Assembly (NCBI GenBank): GCA_902806595.1
Contig: CADCXC010000004.1
Coordinates: forward strand, 620,001 to 684,000
Source of the DNA: Pyrenopolyporus hunteri
Taxonomy: Eukaryota; Ascomycota; Sordariomycetes; Xylariales; Hypoxylaceae
DNA length: 64,000 bases
Direction of reading: 5' to 3'
In this document: positions 44,506-56,781 of the stretch, piece after piece
How the letters are laid out: each line of letters opens with the position of its first letter
Position numbering within the stretch: position 1 is the first letter of the stretch
The notes under the pieces: generated by a model
The model's input: only the letters and a program-made list of their open reading frames with translations
Database searches by the model: none
Told to the model about the DNA's origin: nothing
Translations under genes and position numbers: made by a program

Positions 44506-47500
44506 ACCACATTTCGTTTGTGCTATCAAGTACTAAATATATATCACTCAGTCTATCAGAAGCTATTAATATCATGACTCTAGAGCCTAGACGCGGTCTT
44601 GTGATAATTGAAAGGGACCTAGAGAGTCTGAGGACGTATTAAGCGGTGCGTTCAGTAGCCCCGGTCTCATTATGCATAATATGTAGCGAGCCTCTACGGT
44701 GTTGCTAGATGCTATAAATTAAGATTATCCCAGCACACATGTGGCTTCACGCCGGTTTACAATTGGTCGTTGGTTCCCCAAGATGCGGTCGATCTCTTAT
44801 GTATCCGGTAACCAACCTTGCCTAAGTTAGGGACACAACATTGATCAAGAGTAGAACAGTCTCCAATAGAACTCTCACGGTTTGGTTCGTGGCCGAGGAT
44901 AGGATCTGAGTGGTTTCAAGTACTGACATCGGCGCGACTATGTTGGAAACTGAATCTCGGTATTGCGGGTTTCCTTTCTAAGCAGGGTATTACACTATTG
45001 GTACGTGAAATTATGTCTTGCTTCAGGTCTTCTAAACGGGTGAATACTAGAATATAGGTAGATTATAAAGACTATGGCCTAAGTTACTAACATTCTAGTA
45101 CCATTTGATCCTCCTAGGCTACTATTATTATAAGCAGTGAGTATGCTAGGAATTTCATCTACATTTACCTAAGGCAATGTGCCAGCCACCATGCTCGGTA
45201 TGCGGCCTAAATATCATCACAGGTACACAGCCCTTTAACTAAGTCTAATCAAACGACGAGCGGCGACTATCTCGTCTAATCATACCAGGCGGTTCAGCCT
45301 CATGTCTATCTACGTCGCGCATAGACTTACCGAACCGATATCGTGACGTACACCCCGGCTGTATGTCCCAACACCGTAGCTAATGTTGGTCTCTTTGAGT
45401 CATAGGCGTGACTTTTTATGGTTATCTATATCGGATCCAATGAGCTATCCACAGCTTTGTAGTTGGACCATGCCATCGGGAGCTGGTTAGTTCAACCCTC
45501 TTATAGTAACCGCTTAGCCTTGTGAGGCTCAATAGGACAGCAGTTCTCAGAACCTAGAATCTAGTTATAGGTATACACCTACGTAAAGCCCCCCTCATAT
45601 ATAACTCGCCTCTAAAGCTGCGTGTTTTTTCGTATGAACTGGTCAGAAAAAAATAGCAATTTAAGTCTTCAACTTACTTTTTCCCACAATACCTACAGCG
45701 CAACTTCCTCAGCCTTATTATACCTTCTTTTGATAGGAGGATAAGTAGAGCAGGAATATTCCGATATTCAAGGCTCCCCCAGGACCGCTTGAATAACATA
45801 ACATGAAACATCCGGAGCACGATGGGTTTATCCGGGATTAACTCCTATGAGATTTAGGTTCGGAAACTCAAGGCTGATCTCCAACAAACTCAAAGGCAGA
45901 GAAGGTTTCATTGAAACGCATGCCTAGTGAGACAAGCAGACCGGAAGCCTTCGACACGCATCCTCGTACCCCGTCTCCATATCGTATCGACGTTTACCTG
46001 GGTCTGGCCTTCCTTGGCCCTTGGTGATCGAGATCATGGCTTGGGGTCATGGTCTTATACGAGCTGACACTCCGGCATACAATATATCAAACCCCTCAAC
46101 TTCTCGCGTACAGTTGACATTCCTGAGCGCTGAGCCGCGGGCTGAATAGGTCACCGGTGTTTTCGTGCGACGATCGACGGGATTCGCTTACATATTGCAG
46201 CAAAGTTTAGTAGGTAGGTAGTGAAGGTACCGAAGGTTTGACTCGATTCGAGGTTCTACTCGGCTCGGAGGTTTATCACTGCTGCCCTGTTATATTTTGA
46301 GTCTATGGCCGAGAGTGCCGCGGAAAAGACGCAGCCTGTCAAGAACGATAGTCGAATATAGTGAAGTAGTATCACGATAGATGAGAATGGGACGCCCCAT
46401 AAAGTCGGATGTGGGTGACAACACCCTTTTACATGCTGAAATATCAGATTCCATAATTATCCGATAGAAAACCAAATGTGCCATTACGTGTTTTGCGTGT
46501 GAGAGGTCGAGAAGAGGCCGAGATGAGGTAGAGGAGAGGGAGAGGAGAGGGAGAGAGAGGTGAGGTACCTCGGTATTGTAACGATGAATATGGGAGTGTC
46601 ACGGGGAAAAGCAACTTCCCCACAATTGACGTGCATTTGGAGGGTAACATCCAGGTACTGTCCCACCATTAAGTACGAAGGCAATGCAATAGAAAGTTCG
46701 GAAAGTCCAATACAGGGGATGCAGGCCGCTGGGTTAGGCAAAAACTAGGTAATCGCTAATTTGCAAATCATGTGAGCCGATACCCCATGATCCATCGGCG
46801 GGGTGTCTATTAGCGGTTTTTAGTAGCGCCACCTCCCCTATACCTGCATTACCTAAGTATACCTACTATGATACCCAAGCGCTAGAACGATTAATCATCT
46901 GTGAATCGTGAGTCTATATACCCAACGTACAATACGGTACCTAGGTAGGTACCCAGGTATAATATGTATCTCTTAGTCCTTATATACATACATACCTACA
47001 TACCTATATACATACCTATGTACGGTACACGCACAATACACCGTCGCCAAATATAGACCTACACGTGCCTGTGAGAGGCTCTTTCGCTCGTTGAGGGGTA
47101 AGCAAGGTAAGGTGGGGTCTCGGTGAAGGATCGTCAGGTCATGGTCACATACAGGTGACGTAGATATGTAAGCTGTGAGAATTTTGGCCGGGAGGCTTGT
47201 CTCTACACACATGTACATATCGGGTGCAAGAGGAAATATGAGATACCTCATGCGCATACATAATGCAAATACCTATACCTACCTACCTATACTTCCTCAT
47301 GTATCATAATTACCTGCAGCGTTTAGGATTAAACCGAGCATCTCGTATATGTCTCAAGGCTTAACACCGTCTTGGAATCTGACGTTATGCGGTACCGTTA
47401 CGATTAATCGGAAAAGAGCTCGAGTTTACGTTTTACTAATGTAATCCGCACATATTAGATACCATGAGCGAATGCACGTCATTGCCTAGTCGTCTCCTTA

Positions 47501-47714
47501 TGCTTTTTACACGGAGACCAGACCTATATCCTAAATATAAGGTACTTACCTACCTAGGTACATGTACGTAAAACATCCAACTTACGGAATACATGTAATA
47601 GGTTACATGTAGCTCAAACAGAAGGACTTGCCGTGTTATGCCGAAGTTACCAAACAACTTACCGATAAAGTGTTTAAAATAGCAAGGTACCTGTATAGGT
47701 ACCTAGGTGCTTAC

Positions 47715-47799
47715 GCAGGCGTGCTCTTGCCAGGAACCGGGACGGGATAGACTTGCTGCATAATACATAGTCCTGTAGGCAAGGGACGAGCACGCCTGC
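47715..47799. repeat. short imperfect inverted repeat (hairpin)
   Basis: GCAGGCGTGCTC..TTGCC at 47715-47731 is mirrored by GGCAAGGGAC..GAGCACGCCTGC at 47778-47799, with a loop of about 46 nt. No gene overlaps it. Confidence 0.6.
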
Positions 47800-48765
47800 A
47801 GCGTGCTTGTCGCACAACATCCATACCTAGCACAGTATGTGGGCACTATAAGCAGGTACTTACAAAATAGGCAAGACGATAGGAGATATAGTTGTATATT
47901 ATAGTGCTAGCACGGTATTGTGCGTGTACTACGGCAAAGGGCGTGTAACCGCGTAGGTGGGTGTTCCTTGCACTGTACCTCTCGATGCGGGGCCGGGTCT
48001 CCCGTGGTCCATTTCTAAGTACCTATCGTCGCTCTTTACGCGCCCCGATTTGTTGTTTTCGCTTCAACATCCCACTCTCGTAGTTAGAGTCTAGTCCGAC
48101 CTGCAGCATTTTATGACAGAACAATTCAACATACCTCGACTCTGAACTTTCCCATAGCCCCAGGATGCTCAGATAACCTGCTTGCCTATTCAGGCTCTCC
48201 TGGCCAATCCGAACTACCGTACCATGCTGCCGTGGAACGCACACTTGCAAGCCCCCGGTCTGCCCCGTCCGCTCCCTTCGCCCCTTTTGCCCCCCTTTCC
48301 ATCCCGCCACGCCCCTTTCCAGGATCTCCCTCAAGAGTACCGTGTATTTTCGACCATGGCCGCCGTGAATGCAGCTTGCTTGATCGCCTTTAGGGCTGAC
48401 GTACCTGGTAATCTCACCACTGGTCCGGCCGCACCTGGGTTGGGTCAATCTCTTAGCCCCAACTGACATCACCATTATCCCCTGGCGTCTTTATTCGCGG
48501 GATGATGGGTCGTCTCGCAGCTAGGTTTATTCAGCTTCCTATCTCACAATATGCTTTATGCTACTGTAAGTAGGTACATGTTCCTGTACTATAACTCTCC
48601 AAATTCTTCATGTAGCTTTTCCCGCCGTCTTAATCGAGACCTAATATATATACACCTATATATTACCTACGAATACCCTCACCCCTGTAAAATAGTGAAA
48701 ACTGTCCCCTTAAGCTCAGAAGCCATTCTCTCCCGCGTAATAGGGTATCTTACCTCACAGAAACA

Positions 48766-51700
48766 ATGCCATCTACTATCGACTCACCGTGCGAGCCTCA
48801 GCCATCTAGCCTACAGCATAAACTAGAAAAGGGAGCTGGTTCAACAACGACTCGACGGCCCCATGTTGATATCATCGATATACGGCAGGCCGCCGTCGAG
48901 ATAAACCTAAAGGAGGAGATCCATAAGTTACTACGCCCACAAGAAGGGCCCCGGAAATTGCCGACCCTGTTACTCTATGACAAGAAAGGTCTACAGCTGT
49001 TCGAAGAGGTCAGGTCAAGGGAGCTAACTGGCTAAGTCATACTCGATATCCCAGGCTGACCTATTCTTTTCAGATCACATATTTGGAGGAATACTACCTA
49101 ACCAATTATGAGATCGAAGTTCTGCGGCGTTCAGCCACCGCAATCGCGAGGGCAATTCCATCCGGAGCCCTCGTGCTCGAGCTAGGGAGCGGGTCAGTCG
49201 TAATGCCATCCATCTTCATTATTTAAGCTGTCGGTTAACTCAATCGATCAGCAACTTGAGGAAGGTAGCTCTTCTGCTTCAAGCTCTTGAAGATGCCGGC
49301 AAGAAGATCGACTATTACGCTCTTGATTTGTCAGAAGACGAGTTGTCAAGGACGCTAGCTCAACTCCCAACCTTTCGTCACGTCCGGTGTCACGGACTCT
49401 TGGGAACGTACGACGACGGCCGTGAGTGGTTAAGGCAGCCGCAGATCGCCTCCAAGCGAAAATGCGTCTTGTTCCTCGGGTCTAGCATTGGTACGGACCC
49501 AGGCACATCCCGTCCACAGATATCAAATCAGATCCCTCAGAATTGACCAGCCTAATTAGGTAACTTCCACCGGGACGAAGCAGCCTCGTTCCTGAGAGGG
49601 TTTGCCGACGTTCTCCAGCCAGCGGATAGCTTTCTGATTGGATTGGATTCCTGCACCGATCCCTCTAAGGTCTAGTAAGTCTCGGAACGTCCCATGTCGT
49701 ACATGACTTGAAGCATCATCAGGCTACTGACGCCCAACGGTAGTCACGCATACAATGGTTAGTATTATTGAAGTTCATATTGGCCTCTACTAAACTCTAT
49801 ATGCTGCTTCGAAGACAGGCACGGCATTACGCATAGGTCAGTTAAGCATGACGCCATGCATACGCCCTTCCCGGTTACCCGTCTTCATGCTGACTGGCCA
49901 AGGTTCCTCCTGAACGGGCTATCCCATGCAAACGAAGTTCTTGGGTACGAGGCATTTGACCCGGATGGTTGGCAAGTCATTGGCGAATACGTCTACGACA
50001 ATGAAGGAGGGCGCCACCAAGCATTCTATTCGCCAATCCGCGACACTGTCGTGTTAGGGGAAACCATCAAAGCTCAGGAGCGTGTCCAAGTCGAGCAGAG
50101 CTTAAAGTATTCGGAAGAGGGCTGTAATAACTTGTGGAGGTCGGCCGGCATGATCGAGGCTGATCGTTGGATGACCGCGGACGAAGACTATGGTAAGTGG
50201 TCCACGAATCCTTTGTCTAACCCCGAGGGTATGTACGGGGTCTGTCCCACGTTCGTGACGTCTCATTCTGCGAATAAACGGGATCCGCTCCACGTTTTGA
50301 GCTACCTTGCGGCACGCAACTCACGTGAGGCCTGTCAGGAGACCTTACCGTCTCGAGGCGTGCCTGTATTATCCTTCCCTCCGTCAGTCGTGCCTATTAA
50401 ATGCGGGGTGGCCCAGGCCCTTGAGGGCTCTACAGTTGATGGTCAAGCCCGGTTAACCATGTAGTTTGTAGGACTTCATCTCCTAACAAAGCCGAATATG
50501 ACCTTCACCCCCAAGCCCTCGGAATATGCCCGTTCTCATGTCCCATCATTAGGTGACTTCGAGAGCCTATGGGCTACATGGGACATCGTCACCAGGCGCA
50601 TGCTGCCTAACGAAGAGCTGTTAGACAAGCCCATCAAGCTTCGGAATGCCTGCATTTTCTATCTTGGCCATATCCCAACCTTCCTCGATATTCAACTAAC
50701 CAAGACAACCAAGAACCCTCTCACGGAACCGGCCTTCTACTCCTCAATCTTCGAGAGAGGCATAGATCCAGACGTGGATAACCCCGAGATCTGTCATCAA
50801 CACTCGGAAATTCCGGATGAATGGCCTCCCCTCGAGGCCATCATAGAGTATCAGGGACGGGTAAGGGATAGGCTGAAAAGTCTCTACTCCATAGGGCTGG
50901 AAAATATCCCTAGAAACGTAGGGAGAGCTATCTGGGTAGGCTTCGAGCATGAAATCATGCATTTGGAGACGCTGCTCTATATGATGCTTCAAAGCGACAA
51001 GACTCTTCCACCGCCTCACACAAAGAAGCCAAATTTCGAGACCCTCGCTCAAGATGCGTATAGCTCAAGGGTTGACAACGATTGGTTCAACATACCGGAG
51101 CAGGAGCTCGTAATAGGATTAGATGATCCAGAAGACGAGCTATACTCGACTAAGCATTTTGGATGGTCGGTCTCGACGGCATCCTCGCCACGGCAACTTA
51201 ACTAACCAGCTCGTAGGGATAATGAGAAGCCGCCCAGACATGTACGAGTTCACAGCTTCCAAGCCAAGGGAAGGCCTATCACGAATGAGGAGGTAAGCTT
51301 AACAGTCACCCAAGACGGGACGGGTCTAACTCTTTAATCTAGTACGCGCTATATATGTATAGTACGAAGTTGGCCAAGTCTCCTGCTTCATGGGCTGAAG
51401 GAAGTTCGAGCAGTACTGACGGCTCTAATGGAGATGTGGTGAAGCAACCTAACGGCCACGCGAATATCCATGCCAATGGAGCCGAGAATCAGCAAAACGT
51501 ACCTCCGTCCTTCCTCGAAGGAAAGAGTGTACGTACTGTTTACGGGCTGGTGCCGCTAAAATACGCTCTCGACTGGCCAGTCTTCGCCTCCTATGATGAA
51601 CTTGCGGGATGCGCTGCATGGCTGGGAGGCCGAATACCCACCTTCGAGGAAGCCCGAAGCATCTATACCTACGTCGACAACATGAAGAGGAAAGACGTAG

Positions 51701-52406
51701 AGCGCCAGCTAGGCAAAACTGTCCCGGCAGTTAACGCGTAAGTCATCCATGGCACAGTGAAATAGCAATTGGCATAGGTTGACATTAGAGAAATTAAAGT
51801 CACCTAGTCAACGACGGAGTTGAAGAAACTCCGCCGTCAAACCCTCCTCATGACGTCGGTGGCGGCTCGTCTGAAACTGACGAGCTGTTCATCGACCTCA
51901 CAGATGCCAATATAGGCTTCCGCAATTGGCATCCCGTGGCCGTGACCGCTCACGGCAACCGCCTGGCGGGCCAAGCTGATATGGGCGGCGTGTGGGAGTG
52001 GACCAGCACCACGCTCAGGCCGCATGAAGGCTTTAAGCCTATGGCCCTGTATCCAGGATATACCGGTACGACGAGTCTTCTTTTCCCGCTCTTGGGATTA
52101 AGAGTAGAATACGCTGACCATGAACATTACTACAGCCGACTTCTTCGACGAGAAGCATAACATCGTCCTCGGCGGCTCATGGGCGACTCACCCCCGCATT
52201 GCAGGGAGGAAGACATTGTACGTTGAGCCCCGTCGCCCGCGTCGCCCCCTTTTCACCCCACCATCCCAAGCCTTCATTTCACCCATTTCCCCGCTACAAA
52301 GATATCACACGAGTACTGATGCACCGATTTAATTCTTAGTATAAACTGGTACCAACGCAATTACCTCTACGCCTGGGTCGGCGCCAGGCTCGTCCGCGAC
52401 TTATAA
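48766..52406 (+). CDS. EGT1: ergothioneine biosynthesis protein 1, fused methyltransferase and sulfoxide synthase
   Basis: Thirteen exons (48766-49008, 49074-49192, 49252-49490, 49560-49674, 49744-49757, 49815-49836, 49903-50192, 50472-51165, 51217-51292, 51343-51737, 51800-52065, 52136-52217, 52340-52406) give 873 residues, about the length of the Neurospora protein. Residues 1-347 form the EgtD-like histidine N-methyltransferase: ITYLEEYYLTNYEIEVL, the SAM loop VLELGSGNLRK, then FLGSSIGNF. The rest is EgtB-like: a DinB-type iron module with the H-x3-H-x-E motif in FEHEIMHLETLLYM, and an FGE-sulfatase-type domain with ADMGGVWEWTSTTL, VLGGSWATHP and YLYAWVGARLVRDL. Together they turn histidine, SAM and cysteine into the hercynylcysteine sulfoxide precursor of ergothioneine. 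Exons of 14 and 22 nt and a 279-nt intron between the two halves are unusual. Confidence 0.95.
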
Positions 52407-53400
52407 AGTTAGCGAAGCGCCCGACATCTTTCTAATCATAATCACTACTTCTAATGAAACGCCGGTATGATCTATGGATAACTACGAATAAACCCAAAAC
52501 CCAGACCCAGTTCCCAACAACTGGAAAAAAAAAAATCTAGTCCGATCCAACAGCAGGACCAATACAACGTTTGCAACAGCGCTCTGGGGCAAATTCAACA
52601 TTTGTCCAGTCGCCTGCAACTAAGTACAGCACGCACCCACCACAGAGGGAGTGAGAGAGAAGGGCGGGGGAGGCGTTCCTTTCATTTCTTGAACCTACGA
52701 GGGGACAAAAAAAGGAGTAATCTAATGAATGAACGAGCGGATAGGGGACGATAAGGGGTTATGTTATGATCATCGAAACCGCGTTTCGTTAACCGAAAAC
52801 TAATGTGCATTAATTGGTGTCCAAAATGACAGAAAAGCTACTCACTCCCTTCAATCGACATACTTTTCAGTAATACTATTTTCCTTCAAGGTGTTTGTAA
52901 CAATTGGTGTCTATTTTTGCTGGCCCTTATGTGGGCGCACACTGAGGCGCGTTACGCGTCTCGCAGAAGGCGACGACGCCCATCTATCTCCTATGTCTAC
53001 CCAGGTATCATATCTGAACTCACGAACCGCTCGTTATAAGAGCATCTCCCCTAAGTTTACGTACTGATAAGACTATCATGTTCGAGGGGTAAGGATGAGT
53101 ATCGGAAGTATACCGTAATCGTCCCCTATTCAATGTTCATGCCCAAGGGTGTTCGTATTGCAAGGTTCTAGTCCACCCACGAATACCATCGCCTATATCA
53201 CCGCGATCGGCTCAAAGTAGCCCCGTATTAGGCCCCGGGAGAACTTAGGTAATAGCCCGCCGTCACATAATGCAACCAGGTCATTTATAAGACCCGTCGC
53301 CATTGAGCTTCATATCGAGCATAACACCTCACTATACATAATGGGCGCTTATGCAGTACGAGACGGAAGTAGCAAGCTGTACCGCTAGATTGGCGAGACC
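52407..53400. other. intergenic between convergent genes
   Basis: No gene was seen in the shared 3' region of EGT1 and the eIF2B-alpha gene. Confidence 0.6.
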
Positions 53401-54582
53401 TCAATACAATAGATCTATGATCTGCTTGGCAACGGCTGCTGGCGTGAGGTCTCCGTGGTCCGAAAGGAACGAAGTGATATACTCGGGCGGCTGTATCGTT
53501 TGTATTAGCAAACGAAAGTCAAGAGCAACGGAGGATAGCTTAACGTACCGTATAATCCACCGGGTCCGTAATAGGTTCTTTCGCATGCGTATCGTCCCCC
53601 TCGTCTACTGTTCTCGAGTGGAAGTCGATCAAACCTTGGTCGAAGCCGAGGTCGAATTGGTCCAAGGGAAACGTCCTGCCAAACTTATGCTGCTCGGCAG
53701 CGACGTAGAATTCTTTGTTACGGGCCTTGGCCAAGAGCGCGAGTTGGTACGTTCCCATCCTCGATATAACCCCGCCGTTCGCCGTTACCGCCTCAGCACC
53801 GACTATAACCATGTTGATCTTGCTCATGCAGTAGGCAGCTGCCGACTCGGATATCGTCGCAACGGGGATGCCTCGGGCGCGCAGGGCCGCTACCACCCGA
53901 AGGCTTTCAGTACGCCGAGCCTCGTTGACAACGTGTATGACCTTAAATTGTCTCCGGGAGTCCCCCGGAATAGACTCAGCCGCCCTGCCTAATAATGTTC
54001 CAACGACTCGGGATCCCCCATGGGTCAAGATGGTGAAATTGTGGCGGATATACGGCCTCCCTACTCTAGCAATCTGTTCCCTGGCTTGCTTTGCTCTCTG
54101 CGCGAATAGCCGGCCGTTGCGCATTAGATGTTGTCGGACGACCTCGAAGTTCTCGTGACTACTAGTCTCCTTCCCATCGGGGCCGGGCTGCTTAAGCGAC
54201 ATGACGAGATATTGCTGAAATAGGTCGGTGCCATGGGTAAGAGCGATGGGGTTCCTGACGGCTTTGCGTAATTTTGTGGATTGAGTCTTTATGAGGTCCA
54301 TAGTCTCGAAGACCGTTTTGGCCGAGGATTGACTCAGTCCTTCGATCAAGGCTTCGATGGCGGCAACGGGCATTGTAAGCTCGGGGTCGTCAGATAGAAG
54401 CTTATGATAGGTGCTAACAATGCTAGAGATTGTGAAGACTCCCTATTAGCCGCGTTGCCTTTGGCGTATAGAACGGGACTGGCTAGGAAAGAGACGCGGA
54501 AAGCTTACTCGAAGGACTCGAGATCCGGGTTGTCGCGAATGGGTATCACCCGCTCATTTTCACTAATACTTGCTGTCGCCAT
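53401..54582 (-). CDS. GCN3: translation initiation factor eIF2B alpha subunit
   Basis: Three exons (54582-54509, 54413-53549, 53490-53401) give 342 residues. A short first exon, MATASISENERVIPI, joins to TYHKLLSDDPELTMPVAAIEALI, the conserved start of the family; the ATG inside exon 2 at 54373 is therefore internal. Core motifs are ILTHGGSRVVGTLL, VVNEARRTESLRVV, MVIVGAEAVTANGGVI and FYVAAEQHKFGRTFPL, matching the eIF2B alpha/beta/delta Rossmann domain. The last exon gives PPEYITSFLSDHGDLTPAAV, the usual C-terminus. The subunit senses phosphorylated eIF2 in the eIF2B decamer and so tunes GTP exchange during amino-acid starvation (general amino-acid control). It is a cytosolic housekeeping gene. 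Confidence 0.96.
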
Positions 54583-56781
54583 TGTTGCTGCTATTGTCGC
54601 CGATTCGTCGTTGCGCACGCTGTTCTATTTCTGAATGCTTGATAGATGTTCGATGGTAGAAGAAGAAACGCAAGGGCCTAACACGACGAAGAGAGTCTGC
54701 GAGAAGGACGTTCAGGTACCCGGGTATAAATAGTGGAAAGCTACGACCTTCAACTCTTTTTTTGATTTCTTTTTTTCTTTTAAGCTCAATAACTTCAAAG
54801 TCAAATCAGAAAGAGTGAGTCAAATCGCGGGGCACGTCACTACCTAGGTACCTAATCTAGCACTTAACGAATGCCTTATCTGCAGGTGCGGCTAATTACA
54901 TGGGTATTGCCCCACATTTACCCAGCTGTAGGTGCGTCTGTCCAGGGGTTTATCTTAAGTCGAGATGCGCAACTTCATCCACCCCCATACCTCCCTTTTA
55001 TCATATAACTACCACCTATCCTGCAAGTAATTTGTCCTTATTGTTACTCCTACTTTTCTGCCTACGTCCCATTTTTTGTCTTCCTTTTTTTTTCTACTTA
55101 TGTGCTGTGTTCGTCAGATTTATATATGCTAATTCCTAACTTCGCCGCGCACATATATCCTTAATTCTTATATATCGTGTTACAGGTATTTTAAAGTTTT
55201 GTCCATACTAGAAAAATCCGCCAGCTGTCACACTATGCTGTCAGTGCAGCGTCGGTTGGCGCATTTTCGAAAAAATAACAGGGCTATTATCCAAGGCTAA
55301 AGTTTTCAGAGTATCCACCAAACCTTAGTTGATGCACACTGAATCATAGCGGGTATTACTTGAAGTTTAGCGTAGTCGCCGACATTTCAAGACGAGACAG
55401 TTGGCAGACACCTGTGAAGATAATGTAACGGCTGGCCGGTATTTCTAGTATAGACGAAACTTCTGAAAGCCACATCCGTATATGTTGGGCATTTTGTATT
55501 TTGTGAAACTCCTCCAAGTGTATAAAAATCAATTCTTCAAGCGTATATCACATCTTGTAGCATTTTTAATTAGAATCGTATACCCAGGCCACATGGACTA
55601 GCTCTCCTACGAGATACCGGCCTCTGCATGGGCGGGCCTATTCGTGGCCACCTACGATTCCTCGAACGCTATCTCGAGTGGCTTAAGACTACATACTACC
55701 TACGTAATCAAGCCCTAGGAGGAAACGGGATAACCTAAGAGGATGTCAAGATACTCTTGATTAACTTCTGTCTCCAGATGGCTTAGAGAGTAAAAACCAA
55801 TCCCGAACTGAATCTGGGCAAGTCCATCTTGCTTGACAACTACCAATTCGATATACCAGATGATAGAGCCACCGTTCTTGGGGGGACTTTCTTCGGCGAA
55901 TCGCCTTCGTAGTGGAGGCGCTTCGTCGGTGCGTTCTATCGGGACAAAATGGATATCAAGGACTGGGGCGTACAAGACCGGCCAGCAGCGCATACTGAGT
56001 TCTTGGAGTCCCCGTAGCGGATAGTGGCTAAATTAAAGAAGGCTCCGACCGCGCCGTCGCTATCCTCAGATTGCTGCTTGGCTAAGGGTATCTTAATCTT
56101 AGAATTGAGGTATCATCTTGCACGGGATTTCGAAGGTCCCCCATACCATTATCCGACCAATTTGATCCATACCAAGCCGTGGACCGATGTTCGCAGTATG
56201 TAATCGCGGGCTTGGGAAGCACGCACTACAGTCGGGGCTTCGTCAAACAAGCTGACATGCGACTGTACAGCAACCGAGGAGGACATAGGAGTGCACTTGT
56301 TCTGCGCTTCATAAATTAATCGATGTTAGCACGTATACGAATAAGCCCCTCCCTGACGTTGACCATTCGTGCTCTATTTACCCCCTCTGATCAATTAGGG
56401 GGCGGCAGCCTGAACTAGGGGTTCGGACGTTCTATTATTTTCGTTTCTACACCTCCATTGCAGCTCAGCGATGGTTTGGTTGAGGACCGTCGAGGGCAGA
56501 ATTTGGCTGTTTTGGCGTCGGCATCCCAAGGTATTTATTATGGAGTAATCAGAGCGGTCCTACCAATGTCAGGAGTAGGATTAGGCAGAAATAGGCATGA
56601 AGAGCTAGCTAGGCAAGCCTTTAAGGAGCCCCATGAGTTGCAACGGAACTGGGTGTTTTGCATTAATGCAGACTTCTAGGTATTTCTCGTATAGAATACA
56701 CTGCAAATATTAAATGACGGCATTTGGCGTGCCTATGGTTGGGTTTGATTGTTCGGCGTGGGTAGAGACGTTTAGTCTCTC
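54583..56781. other. gene-poor region of 2.2 kb
   Basis: The left end is the eIF2B-alpha promoter, with CTAGGTACCTA palindromes near 54843-54855. The rest is AT-rich with T tracts. The only frame with some protein character is the minus-strand one at 55715-55993, listed separately. Confidence 0.5.
55715..55993 (-). CDS. doubtful small hypothetical protein
   Basis: A 92-codon ATG-started frame reads MRCWPVLYAPVLDIHFVPIE, later GGSIIWYIELVVVKQDGLAQ and FGIGFYSLSHLETEV. Hydrophobic/polar alternation makes it look more protein-like than other frames nearby. Upstream the frame is closed by a TAA about a dozen codons before the ATG, and I found no exon to join. It could be a fragment of a decayed gene or chance. 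Confidence 0.2.
   Translation of the reverse strand: MRCWPVLYAPVLDIHFVPIERTDEAPPLRRRFAEESPPKNGGSIIWYIELVVVKQDGLAQIQFGIGFYSLSHLETEVNQEYLDILLGYPVSS

Larger units (their letters stand above)
43094..48765. other. gene-poor region of 5.7 kb
   Basis: Apart from the decayed frame at 43984-44505 and a hairpin at 47715-47799, no gene is supported. A purine-rich GA tract occurs at about 46505-46565, and ACCT/palindrome blocks at 46936-46960, 47545-47570 and 47690-47710. The right-most 700 bases, including a C-rich stretch at 48.24-48.32 kb, are the EGT1 promoter. A 150-codon minus-strand frame at 48023-48475 is not convincing. Confidence 0.5.

Noticed and set aside
48023..48475. 150-codon minus-strand frame upstream of EGT1
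   Set aside because: It has no motif or ordered segment and lies in a C-rich stretch that is probably the EGT1 promoter; a plus-strand frame is open over the same bases.
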